Shown in pieces: positions 24,109 through 35,345 of a stretch of DNA of 64,000 nt. The DNA is from Areca catechu (taxonomy: Eukaryota > Streptophyta > Magnoliopsida > Arecales > Arecaceae). Numbering within the stretch: the first letter of the stretch is position 1; every line of letters begins with the position of its first letter. The stretch covers positions 21,793,815-21,857,814 of the forward strand of contig CM038040.1 of the NCBI GenBank assembly GCA_021397845.1. The letters run 5' to 3'. The notes under the pieces were generated by a model. It did no database searches and had not been told where the DNA came from. It was given only the letters and a program-made list of their open reading frames with translations. The position numbers and the translations under genes are program-made.

Positions 24109-26220
24109 TGTTGGGAAATGTGTCCCAAAGCCAATTTCTACTGTACACAGTTGTACATTTGATGTAATTGTATATGAATTATATTATTGAATAAAATGTT
24201 TATTCTGGCAGTTCATCACTATTTCATCTTTCTGTAATGAGTTCTTGAGTGATGAAGTCCTTAGGACTATTTGTATGTGATATAGAGAGGATATATCATA
24301 TAGTCCTAAAATTGTTCGCGACCAAATGATACACTTATTTCAGGATGATAGTATATCAAGTATAGGTCGTTGTGTGCCATAGTCGTTGGTTGTCCTCTTA
24401 ACCAAGGAGTGTGGAGACACTGGTATGGCATGCAGATATTGTGTTTGACATTTCATCGAACGTGACCCGTCTGTACTTTTTTCTGCCTAGAGTTTTGATA
24501 TGGACGTAGTTATCTCTCAGACATGAGATCGTCATGGTAGCTTGCGAGCAACTCACTGTACTTTGGTACTGGACTATCTGGATTTCTAATCCAGGGACGA
24601 AAGGTTTATGGGTACAGTTAAGTACTCGTGTAGCAGTGATCGGATCAAGATGGGATTGACCCCTCCAAAGTGTTTGGAGAAGATATCTTACTGTGTTTCA
24701 ATTTAGCAAAACCTTGGCCAGGGTAGTCTCTGTAATGTGTTACAGGACTTATGAGGTTGAGACACATTGTTGATGGACTTTATGGGTTGGGCAGTTTTAA
24801 CCCTAAGTCTTCCTGAGCATTGTGGTCAAAGGGATTAATTACAAGGTTTCCATATCTCCTGGTTCTTGTTTGTTGCTCTGCAACTTCGACCTATCCAGAC
24901 GTCGAGTGTCATTGCTAGATGGCAACTTTGACTGGTATTGGAAATATTCCAGTGCTACCGGCTTAGTGTTCGAACTTATGGGGTGACACACCATAGGGGT
25001 TTCTACTTGATCTAGTGATCGGAGAACGATTGGGAATCGTTCGTGGACTCACAAAGAAAAAGTATTTTTTTTTTCTTTACCCAAGTGTCAACACTTGATA
25101 TTCTTGAAAGTGTCGACACTTGTGTAAGTGTTGACACTTGTGTAAGTGTCGACACTTGTGTAAGTGTCGACACTTGTTGATTTCGCAAGTGTAGACACTT
25201 GATGTCACAAAAGGTTGTGACATAAAATTTTCACTAATAATTGGTGATGCATGGAGGTGAATTAAGTAATGTGATTACTTGATAGCCCAATTTGATTGAG
25301 CTATAAAAATCTGGAACGAATCAAATAGGATTTGGTTCAAAATAGGTTTGGGTCCAATTGGGTTGAATCCAATGTATGCACACTTGACCCAATTGATTTC
25401 AGTTATGAACTGAAATTAATTAAGACATTAATCTGAATTTAAATAAGTTTAAATTCAGTTTTGGGAAGTTATGTAACTTTCCATGACCATAACTCCCCAT
25501 AACTATCCATTACCACACCATTATCACCCATAACTCCCCACTCTCCCTCTCCCTCTCCATCTATATAATGGGCTGAAATGGGAGGACGAAAATAGGAGAA
25601 AATTCAGCAAATAAATGCTGGAAAAATCAAAAAGGAAGAAAGGGAAGAAACTAGGAAAAGTTCTAGTTTTTGTATGGGTGTGAAGCTTTAGGAAAAGTGT
25701 GCATATTTGTACCTAGTGATCTAGGTCTTGGGATTGAATGTTTGGGAAGGGTTTCAATCACTCATTCTCCACCTCTTGAGTTTCTTCATTCATTCGGAGA
25801 GTCCAGCATCAAAAGAAGAAAAGGAGTTTCGATCAAATCGTTCCACAACAAGCTAGCACTTAGAGTGGAAGCAGATTTTGAAAGAGCCCTGGTGTGAACC
25901 ACCTGTAGAGGCCGGACACATGTGCAGCTAAGCAGAGTTCTTCTTCCTCCTCCTGGATCTTTCGCAGCAGAGAGCGTCTTCACTTCTTATGAGGTATGGT
26001 TTTATATATATAGATATGTTGCTTTGAAATGTTTATAGCATGAGTTCATGATTTCATAGTTTATATTAATCATTCATGCAAGATCTTGGGCTAAGTAGCA
26101 TAGAAAAATTTTAAAAGCATGCTTAGATTAAATGTTAATCCTCTCCATCATGCTTCCGCTGTATGTTATTTTGAAAAAGTTTTAAAATAGAAAGCATGCT
26201 CGCTACTAGTTTTCCTTTCA
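24109..26220 (+). repeat. Copia-type LTR (~2.1 kb), plus orientation
   Basis: Starts TGTTGGGAAATG and ends CTTTCA, directly followed by ATTGGTATCAGATTCAGG, the usual initiator-Met tRNA primer-binding sequence of plant Copia elements. A TATA box (CTATATAATGG) is at about 25560-25570. A cluster of GTGTCGACAC palindromes lies at 25084-25206. No second LTR or complete polyprotein is in the window, so this is a truncated element. The frame at 25670-25897 has no known domain. Confidence 0.75.
25084..25206. repeat. Cluster of AAGTGTCGACACTT palindromes in the Copia LTR
   Basis: Six closely spaced copies or near-copies of a perfect palindrome, AAGTGTCGACACTT, separated by short GTGTA-type spacers. 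Confidence 0.85.
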
Positions 26221-27222
26221 ATTGGTATCAGATTCAGGTTGCTCTAGCATGAATGTTTAGTATAAACATTATAAAATCAGTTTAATATCTTGCAAGTACT
26301 CGGATTGAGTGCCTCACCAGGTCGTCCGGTCATAGGAGAGAAGTAGGGCTGCAAGACCCTCACTTCCCATTCAAAGGAATCTCCTATGGCATGTCGGGGT
26401 GCCATTGTGAAGGACTCATGAAGAAGAAAAAGAAAAGAAAAAGTAAAGATTAAAATGTTTTGATCTTTATTATGTTATAAATTTGAAGTCATAAAATGTT
26501 TTAGAAATGTTCTAAAGTTAATTTATGATTGTTATGTTAAATAGTTTAACATAAAATTCAAGTTTAGAAAAGACAAAGTTTGGATTTCAGCATTTCTGTG
26601 CTCGGGTTTGATCAAGTGTCGACACTTGGTTTACCTAGTGTCGATACTTGGGTGTCTATGTGTCGACACTTGGGCTTTTAGGTATCGACTCATGAACAAA
26701 AACACAGAAATTGGTTCACTATGTGTCGACCTGTCTCAAAGTAGTGTCGACACTTTGGTGTCGACACTTGCTACTGAAGTGTCGACACTTCACAGTGAAC
26801 AGAAATTTAAAAATTGAATTTTCTTGTAAAAAAATGTTTTATAAAGTTTATTGAAAATGTTTCAATCTGTTATATGATTAACTTAATTATGAATTAAGTA
26901 AATCTAAGTGACTAAATGATCTAGGGATATGATTCTAAGATCTAAGTCATATTCATAACTTTGGATTAAATGGGTTATCTTGAATTAGGTCCTAATTGGG
27001 TTAGACCTAAGTTTAGATGAATTGGACTTAATAGAGAATTAACTTAATCAAATGTTGAGTTAAGGTTCTTCTCTAGTGTCTATCTAATAGTTAGATTGAT
27101 TGGTCCATACATCTAAATGGACTTAATCTTGGCTTCGTGGTAGGACCCGATTCCTTAGGCTAGCCTAATCGAAATTGGTGAACCAATTGGTGTCTAAGGT
27201 AAGTATGGCTTTTGATCTATGA
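26221..27222 (+). mobile_element. 5' internal remnant of the Copia element, truncated
   Basis: Begins with the primer-binding site at 26221-26240 and continues as an untranslated leader. A second TGTCGACA cluster lies at 26613-26795. No gag or pol sequence follows: at about 27222 the sequence switches to the chromovirus pol 3' end (GGGATCCAATAATC..). The element was therefore cut short by deletion or recombination. Confidence 0.65.
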
Positions 27223-29009
27223 TTTTTGGGATCCAATAATCTGTGTCTGATCCTGATGCCCCAACCAATTCTCCCGGGGTGGGAGGAACTCGACCCCGTC
27301 GAGTATGGATCAACCTGGCTCTCATAGTGCTCGAGTAGGTCTAGGTTGAGGTGCTGCAGATCCTCACAGGTGATCCACGAGTCCTTAGATTCTGGCCGAC
27401 CTTGCCACCGGACCAAATACCTTTGATAGTCTCTATTTCGAGTACATATGGCTTGATCGTCCAGGATTCTCTCAATCTTCTCCTCACTATTTGGCCAATA
27501 AGTTGGTAGACACTCTGGGGTAGGCTCACTCTCAATGGAAGGGATAAGTCCAAAAGGCTCGCTGGGAATCACTGCTGGCTCCTTATACTCTACAAGATCT
27601 GAGATGTTGAAGGTGGAACTAATACCTAAGTCGGGTGGTAACTCAAGCACATGGCATTGGGTCCAACTCTCTTTATTATTTTAAATGGGTCAGCTCCGCG
27701 AGCATGAAGTTTCTTTATGGTCCCTGGAGGGAACCGTTTAGGCCTAAGCCTGATCATCACAAAATTCCATGCAGAAAATTCTTTAGCTCTCTTTCGAGAA
27801 TTAGCCAAGTTCTTATATAATTCATTACTTAGGTTTATCTTTTGGCCAATTTCTTTATGCAAATCCCTAATATGCTGTGCAAAAGACTCAGCTGACTCAG
27901 AAACTCATGCATGTAAGGGCAAGGGGATCAAATCAAGAGGTTTATTGGATTTGTATCCATGTACAACCTCAAAAGGACTCTTCACTATGGATCTATTAAC
28001 AGAACTATTGTAAGCGAATTCAGCTCGGGGTAACAATAGGTCCCAATTTTCCATGTGTTCACCTACGAGGCATTTAAGAAGGTTTCCTAAGCTTCTATTC
28101 ACTACCTCGGTCTGGCCATCAGTCTATGGGTGGTAAGCTGTAGAAAATTTTAATTTGATTTCTAATAAGTGCCAAAGGATCTTCCAAAAGTAACTGGTAA
28201 AGCAAACATCCCTATATGACACTATTGTCTTAGGTAATCCATGTAATCTAATCACCTGGTCAAGGAAAAGATGGGCTACTCTAGATGCATCAAAAGTTTG
28301 AGAGCAGGGTATAAAATGGGCCATTTTGGAAAACCTATCGACCACTACGAATATGGAATCATGTTTCCTAAGGATCTTAGGTAGGCCTAAAACAAAGTCC
28401 ATGCTTAAGTCTTGCCATGGACGGTCTGGTACAGGTAAAGGGGTATATAATCCAGTGTTTTGTTTCTGCTATTTTGCAATAGCACAGGTTCTACATTTGG
28501 ACACTATATTGGCAACGTCCCTCTTTAAATTAGGCCAAAAGAACTGGTCCTCTATAGCTGAAATAGTCTTATTTCTTCCAAAATGACCAGCAAGGCCTCC
28601 AGCATGGGTTTCTCAGATTAAGAATTCTCTAAGAGATGTATTGGGAATACACAACTTATTGTTCTTAAACAAATAACCATCTTGAAGGGTGTATTCACTG
28701 TGGGTACTAGATGGTCCTTGGGCTAAGGATTGGACAATTTCACTAAAGTCTGGACATGTTGTATATTCATCTTTTAACCTATCAAATCCAATGACTTCAG
28801 TGCTAATGGTATTCAACAGTAAGGCTCATCTGCTAAGGGCATCAGCTACCTTACTTTCAGTTCTAGCTTGGTGTTTGAGTACAAAGGTATAGGCTTGTAT
28901 AAACTCTACCCACTTAGCATGCCTAGGATTTAATTTCTTCTGGGAGTTCAGAAATTGGAGTGCTTCATGATCAGAATATAAAACTAATCGGAGTGCTCTG
29001 ATACCAAAC
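27223..29009 (-). pseudogene. Chromovirus pol 3' half: RNase H end, integrase, chromodomain (degenerate)
   Basis: Minus strand, from 28985 leftward: the end of RNase H (SDHEALQFLNSQKK, KWVEFIQAYTFVLKH), integrase (MDFVLGLPKILRKHD, RFSKMAHFIPC, RLHGLPKTIVSYRDV, NRSLGNLLKCL) and a C-terminal chromodomain (YLVRWQGRPESKDSW, about 27330-27470). It is defective: the integrase Asp of the usual SDRD motif is Tyr, a TAG interrupts after FSTAYHP (about 28124), a TGA lies near 27904 and the frame shifts near 27650. It begins beside the primer-binding sequence TGGTATCAGAGC (28994-29005), so gag, protease and most of RT are deleted. Confidence 0.85.
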
Positions 29010-29490
29010 TGATGCGGGACAACTCTAAGATTGTTAAAGATGCAGAAAAATAATAAACTAATTTTTTTGTGATTTTTATAATTTAGGTTTGTAGGCTAAA
29101 TTCTCAAATAAAAGTAAAAACTAGCATAAGGAGTAGTAATGCATAGAATCATCATGATCGCAGGCAAACTCATGCAAAAATAATAAATTTCAGGACCCGA
29201 GAATTGAGAAACTTCCGGATTATGATAGTTTATCTTCATTAAAATAGATATCAAGAGAAGGGAAGTTTCTTACCAGTCAGAGATTGGAGTGGAAAGGATC
29301 ATTCACACTCTGATTGGAGCCTAGAAGAAGAAGCTTCTTTTTCTTGAATCAGATGGCTGATCTGGACCCGGTCTGAAGGGAAGGAAAGCCTCCTCTAAGG
29401 AGGTGAAACACCTTGGGGATCCTGCAAGCGTTAGGGGTCAATCAAAACAGTAATTAAATAAAGGAATAAAAACTAGGGTTTAGAAGGAAA
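29010..29490 (-). repeat. Chromovirus LTR fragment, tandem unit 1
   Basis: Starts TGATGCGGGACAACTC beside the primer-binding site and covers roughly the last 480 bp of the LTR (minus-strand sense). It ends at a junction ..TTTAGAAGGAAA|TAATTAATTTGATTTC where integrase sequence begins. The same junction recurs at 32919. Confidence 0.85.
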
Positions 29491-29982
29491 TAATTAATTT
29501 GATTTCTAATAAGTGCCAAAGGATCTTCCAAAAGTAACTGGTAAAGCAAACATCCCTATATGACACTATTGTCTTAGGTAATCCATGTAATCTAATCACC
29601 TGGTCAAGGAAAAGATGGGCTACTTTAGATGCATCAAAAGTTTGAGAGCAGGATATAAAATAGGCTATTTTGGAAAACCTATCGACCACTACGAATATGG
29701 AATCATGTTTCCTGAGGATCTTAGGTAGGCCTAAAACAAAGTCCATGCTTAAGTCTTGCCATGGACGGTCTGGTACGGGTAAAGGGGTATATAATCCAGT
29801 GTTTTGTTTTTGCTGTTTTGCAATAGCATAGGTTCTGCATCTTGACACTATATTGGCAACGTTCCTCTTTAAATTAGGCCAAAAGAACTGGTCCTCTACA
29901 GCTGAGATAGTCTTATTTCTTCCAAAATGACCAGCAAGGCCTCCAGCATGGGTTTCTCAGATTAAGAATTCTCTAAGGGATG

Positions 29983-32049
29983 TGATATGGCCGTTACGCT
30001 GACATGGCGTGTCTCAGGTTTCGCCGGACGTGGTCCGAACCACGTGGATTTTTTCGGCGAGCGAGACCGGATACGGGTCCACCTCGGCCGAAGTCGAGCA
30101 CTCCTCTACTGCTCCGCCAGGTGTCCACCTAGGAAGGGTCCACCTCGGCCGAAGTCGGCGACCCCTTGCTCCCTCGCCGGGTGGCGCCCGGAGACGGTCC
30201 CACCTCGGCCGAGGTCGAGCTGGGCCCTCCTACTCCTTCGCCAGATGGCGCCCGGATACGGGTCCACCTCGGCCGAAGTCGAGGACTCCTCTGCCGCTCC
30301 GCCAGGTGTCCGCCCAGGAGGGGTCCACCTCGGTCGAAGTTGGTGACCCCTTGCTCCCTCGCCGAGTGGCGCCCGGAGACGGTCCCACCTCGGCCGAGGT
30401 CGAGCCGGGCCCTCCTGCTCCTTCGCCAGATGGTGCCCGTATACGAGTCCACCTCGGCCGAAGTCGAGCACTCCTCTGCCGCTCCGCCAGGTGCCCGCCC
30501 AGGAGGGGTCCACCTCGGCCAAAGCAGGCGGCCCCTTGCTCCCTCGCCAGGTGGTGCCCGAAGACGGTCCCACCTCGGTCGAGGTCGAGCCGGGCCCTCC
30601 TGCTCCTTCGCCAGATGGCGCCCGGATATGGGTCCACCTCGGTCGAAGTCGAGCACTCCTCTGCCGCTCCGCCAGGTGTTCGCCCAGGAGGGGTCCACCT
30701 CGACCGAAGCTGGTGGCCCCTTGCTCCCTCGCCGGGTGGTGCCCGGAGACGGTTCCACCTCGGTCGAGGTCGAGCCAGGCCCTCCTGCTCCTTCGCCAGA
30801 TGGCGCCCGGATACGGGTCCACCTCGGCCTAAATCGAGCACTCCTCTGCCGCTCCGCCAGGTGTCCGCCCAGGAGGGATCCACCTCGGTCGAAGCTGGCG
30901 GCCCCTTGCTCCCTCACCGGGTGGCGCCCGGAGACGGTTCCACCTCGGCCGAGGTCGAGCCGGGCCCTCCTGCTCCTTCGCCATATGGCGCCCGAATACG
31001 GGTCCACCTCGGCCTAAGTCGAGCACTCCTCTACCGCTCCGCCAGGTGTCCGCCCAGGAGGGGTCCACCTCGGCCGAAGCTGGCGGCCCCTTGCTCCCTC
31101 GCCGGGTGGCGCCCGGAGATGGTTCCACCTCGGCCGAGGTCGAGTCGGGCCCTCCTGCTCCTTCGCCAGGTGGCGCCTAGATATGGGTCCACCTCAGCCA
31201 AAGTCGAGCGCTTCTCTGTCGCTCCGCCAGGTGTTCGCCCATGAGGGGTCCACCTCGGTCGAAGCTGGCCCTGCATAGTAAGGCCTCCGGGAAGTGGGGG
31301 CGCGAGTTTCAAAATCGCCACTCGGGCAGTGCGCGCCGTGCCTCGCGAGGAGCGCCGGTACGGTCCGCAGTGACGCACAAAACCTCGTTTACATCGGCCC
31401 GACTGGTTCTGCAACCGAGAAGCGGAGTCCTGGCAGGCAGGAGCCAGAAACAAACATCATCAATGCCTGGGAAGGAGAGCGCCCGCGCTCGGCCCAAGGC
31501 CTGGCCAGTATCTTCCCTCTCCCCTTTTTCTTGCTGGGCTCGGCAAGCAAGACAAGGAGGCCACCGGGTTCCTGGACCCGAAGGGAAAATGAAAAAGGAG
31601 AGAGAGAGGAAAAAGTGAAGGCTGAGAGGGAGCCTCCGGGGGGCGGAAGCCGGAGGCAATGTGATAGGATAAAAGGATGGGAAGAGCGGATAGCCAGGTA
31701 GGTGGAAAAAGGGCAGGGAAAAAGAAGGCATCGAGAGAAGGATCCAGGGACCCGAGGGGAGTCTTTCGGCGTGAGCTCGGTGAAGGAGCTGGGCCCAATT
31801 TCCACTCTTCCTAAGATCTCTTTTGTTAAGATCTTCTCTAAGTCTGGAGCTCCTTCGGGGACCCACCTTAGGGATTCTGTTCCATCTCGCCATTCTCTAA
31901 CTTGACCGTCGGAGCTCCCTCGCCGGGACCCCCAGCCAGGGTTTCTGACCTTGTTTTGCAGGACCGGAAGCTCGGAAACCTCGAGGTGAGACGGTCTGAG
32001 ACCAGTACCAGCTTTGAAGCTACAGGCCGCGGCGGTGAGATCGGCAACA
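29983..32049 (+). mobile_element. Solo LTR (2067 bp) related to the Tat LTRs
   Basis: Starts TGATATGGCCGTTACG and ends CGGCAACA, flanked by the 5-bp duplication GGATG (29978-29982 and 32050-32054). The empty-site sequence is visible at 33398-33415 (CTAAGGGATGTATTGGG). Ends resemble the Tat LTR at 21562-23055 in reverse orientation. A 185-bp array fills 30080-31260. No internal domain, so it arose by LTR-LTR recombination. The long open frames are repeat artefacts. Confidence 0.93.
30080..31260. repeat. 185-bp GC-rich tandem array in the solo LTR (~6.5 copies)
   Basis: GCTCCGCCAG recurs at 30111, 30296, 30481, 30666, 30851, 31036 and 31222, a near-perfect 185-bp period. Each unit has three GTCCACCTCGGCCGA-type subrepeats, so a ~60-bp substructure is present. 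Confidence 0.95.
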
Positions 32050-32425
32050 GGATGTATTGGGAATACACAACTTATTGTTCTTAAACAAATAACCATCTTG
32101 AAGGGTGTATTCATTATGGGTACTAGATGGTCCTTGGACTAAGGATTGGACAATTTCACTAAAGTCTGGACAGGTTGTATATTCATCTTTTAACCTATCA
32201 AATCCAATGACTTCAGTGCTAATGGTATTCAACAGTAAGGCTCATATGCTAAGGGCGTCAGCTACCTTATTTTCAGTTCTAGCTTGGTGTTTGAGTACAA
32301 AGGTATAGGCTTGTATAAACTCTACCCACTTAGAATGCCTAGGATTTAATTTCTTCTGGGAGTTCAGAAATCGGAGTGCTTCATGATCAGAATATAAAAC
32401 TAATCGGAGTGCTCTGATACCAAAC

Positions 32426-32919
32426 TGATGCGGGACAACTCTAAGATTGCTAAAGATGCAGAAAAAATAATAAACTAATTTTTTTGTGATTTTTATAATT
32501 TAGGTTTGTAGGCTAAATTTCCAAATAAAAGTAAGAACTAGCATAAGGAGTACCAATGCATAGAATCATCATGATCGCAGGCAAACTCATGCAAAAATAA
32601 TAAATTTCAGGACCTGGGAATTGAGAAACTTCCGGATTATGATAGTTTATCTTCATCAAAATAGATATCAAGAGAAGGAAAGTTTCTTACCAGTCAGAGA
32701 TTGAAAACTTTGCAGTGGAAAGGATCACTCACACTCTGATTGGAGCCTAGAAGAAGAAGCTTCTTTTCCTTGAATCAGATGGCTGATCTGGACCCGGTCT
32801 GAAGGCAAGGAAAGCCTCCTCTAAGGAGGTGAAACACCTTAGGGATCCTGCAAGCATCAGGGGTCAATCAAAATAGCAATTAAATAAAGGAATAAAAACT
32901 AGGGTTTAGAAGGAAACAA
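32426..32919 (-). repeat. Chromovirus LTR fragment, tandem unit 2
   Basis: Same span of LTR as 29010-29490 and ends at the same LTR-integrase junction (GGAAACAAT|TAATTTGATTTC). Confidence 0.88.
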
Positions 32920-33778
32920 TTAATTTGATTTCTAATAAGTGCCAAAGGATCTTCCAAAAGTAACTGGTAAAGCAAACATCCCTATATGACACTATTGTCT
33001 TAGGTAATCCATGTAATCTAATCACCTGGTCAAGGAAAAGATGGGCTACTCTAGATGCATCAAAAGTTTGAGAGCAGGATATAAAATAGGCCATTTTGGA
33101 AAACCTATCGACCACTATGAATATGGAATCATGTTTCCTGAGGATCTTAGGTAGGCCTAAAACAAAGTCCATGCTTAAGTCTTGCCATGGACGGTCTAGT
33201 ATAGGTAAAGGGATATATAATCCAGTGTTTTGTTTTTGCTATTTTGCAATAGCATAGGTTCTACATCTTGACACTATATTGGTAACGTCCCTCTTTAAAT
33301 TAGGCCAAAAGAACTGGTCCTCTACAGCTGAGATAGTCTTATTTCTTCCAAAATGACCAGCAAGGCCTCCAGCATGGGTTCTCAGATTAAGAATTCTCTA
33401 AGGGATGTATTGGGAATACATAACTTATTGTTCTTAAACAAATAACCATCTTGAAGGGTGTATTCACTGTGGATACTATATGGTCCTTGGGCTAAGGATT
33501 GGACAATTTCACTAAAGTCTGGACATGTTGTATATTCATCTTTTAACCTATCAAATCCAATGACTTCAGTGCTAATGGTATTCAACAGTAAGGCTCATCT
33601 GCTAAGGGCGTCAGCTACCTTATTTTCAGTTCTAGCTTGGTGTTTGAGTACAAAGGTATAGGCTTGTATAAACTCTACCCACTTAGCATGCCTAAGATTT
33701 TATTTCTTCTGGGAGTTCAGAAATCGGAGTGCTTCATGATCATAATATAAAACTAATCAGGGTGCTCTGATACCAAAC
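32920..33778 (-). pseudogene. Chromovirus RNase H-integrase fragment, tandem unit 3
   Basis: Uninterrupted copy of unit 2. It includes the integrase finger-side sequence and core (MDFVLGLPKILRKHDSIFIV, IVSYRDVCF), again with Tyr in place of the catalytic Asp, and the RNase H tail region (NTISTEVIGFDRLKDEY..). It is bounded on the right by the primer-binding sequence and the full LTR. Confidence 0.88.
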
Positions 33779-35067
33779 TGATGCGGGACAACTCTAAGAT
33801 TGTTAAAGATGCAGAAAAAATAATAAACTAATTTTTTTGTGATTTTTATAATTTAGGTTTGTAGGCTAAATTTTCAAATAAAAGTAAGAACTAGCATAAT
33901 GAGTAGCAATGCACAGAATCATCATGATCGCAGGCAAACTCATGCAAAAATAATAAATTTTAGGACCCGAGAATTGAGAAACTTCCAGATTATGATAGTT
34001 TATTTTCATCAAAATAGATATCAAGAGAAGGGAAGTTTCTTACCAGTCAGAGATTGAAAACTTTGCAGTGGAAAGGATCACTCACACTCTGATTGGAACC
34101 TGAAAGAAGAAGCTTCTTTTCCTTGAATCAGATGGCTGATATGGACCCGGTCTGAAAGCAAGGAAAGCCTCCTCTGAGGAGGTGAAACACCTTGGGGATC
34201 CTGCAAGTATCAGGGGTCAATCAAAACAGCAATTAAACAAAGGAATAAAAACTATGGTTTAGAAGGAAACAAAATTAGGTTTAGGTGTGGATGTCCTGGG
34301 GAAGAAGTAGTTGCTTGATTGGGGCAGCAACTAGGACATCTTCCTCTAGACGTGGCTAATCTCCCAGGATACAAAGGGAAGCTAGGGCAGCAGGGTTTCG
34401 ATCCGGGAACATAAGGAGAGCACACAAAAATAAGAGAACCAATACTAGACACCAAACACAAGGCAATTACTCGAAAATTCAGCAAGGTTGTATTCATAAA
34501 AAAAATGTGATTACAAGAGGGGAAGGGGTGGGGTATTTATAGAGCTTCCATACCCTCTCCTAACTAGGGTTACACTTAGGGTAGAGATAACCACTCCATA
34601 AGGCTTTATGAAGAGTAATCCTTATTAGGCTAGGAGCTTTGAAGTAATCCTTATTAGGTCAGGAGCTTTGACTTTTCTTCTCCTCCTTCCTTCACACTTG
34701 GACCTGGTCAATACCTTTGGACGCCTAACCTTTCTTTGAATGGTGTGTTGGGCTTCAAGGGCAGCAAGTGGGTCGGCCAAAGGGGCTCGGGCGCTTGGGC
34801 CTTGGGTTAGGCGCAGGTTCTTTGGGCCTTCTGGAATTTGGGGCGCCCTAGGTGGAATATTCTTGGAATAAAAGAATCTTGGTTCTGGTGGGCTTTGGGC
34901 CCTAGAGTCTAGACTTAATTCCTTGTCTTGGGGCGCAGATGGACCATTGGATTACTGATGTGACCTAGTCTAGAACATGCTCTGGTATCTAGAGGGAAAT
35001 CTGGGTATCTGGAGAACATCTGGAGGAAATCAGGATTTCTGGAGGCATCTTGGATCCTAGGTTATCA
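33779..35067 (-). repeat. Complete chromovirus LTR (1289 bp)
   Basis: Plus strand starts TGATGCGGGAC and ends CCTAGGTTATCA, so both TG..CA edges are present. A minus-strand TATA box (CTATAAATACC) is at about 34533-34542. The primer-binding sequence TGGTATCAGAGC (minus strand) lies just inside it at about 33765-33776. Confidence 0.92.
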
Positions 35068-35345
35068 CACAAAATCCAATAAACTGATGTAGTGGACTCT
35101 GATTCCTGGATGTGGTCTGGTGGAGCTCCAAAATAGGGTAACTTTCTCTCTTGTACAAAAATTGGGCTCATGCTAGATTCATAACTGATGTACAGGACTC
35201 AAAATACTGACTAGGTTGAGGGTTAAGATAAATCAACTAACCTCAACTTATAACAGGACTCAATCTTAACTAATTACAAATTTTTTCAAAACATTGACAC
35301 ATGACTAAGTAAACCAAATAGGGCCCAATAATCCGTGTCTGATCC
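35068..35345 (-). other. Chromovirus 3' untranslated remnant to the right of the LTR
   Basis: The end GCCCAATAATCCGTGTCTGATCCTGGTGCCCCC parallels 27231-27275, the pol 3' end. So what precedes this LTR on the minus strand is the 3' end of another copy: the LTR is internal to a multi-copy array, not an outer end. It abuts foldback arm A at about 35346 with no clean TG..CA edge. Confidence 0.7.

Larger units (their letters stand above)
29491..32425 (-). pseudogene. Chromovirus RNase H-integrase fragment, tandem unit 2 (split by solo LTR)
   Basis: Pieces 29491-29982 and 32050-32425 join into one fragment once the solo LTR is removed. Integrase phrases match unit 1 (MDFVLGLPKILRKHDSIFVV, IVSYRDVCFTSYFWK) with the same Asp-to-Tyr change. 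The fragment ends abruptly in integrase and lacks the chromodomain. Primer-binding sequence and LTR edge follow at 32410-32426. Confidence 0.85.

Noticed and set aside
25084..25206. CRISPR-like array of short repeats
   Set aside because: Spacers are only a few bases long and not unique; it is part of a plant retrotransposon LTR.
30009..31244. Long open frames (up to 411 codons) in the solo LTR
   Set aside because: Products of the GC-rich 185-bp array; they appear on both strands and in several frames.
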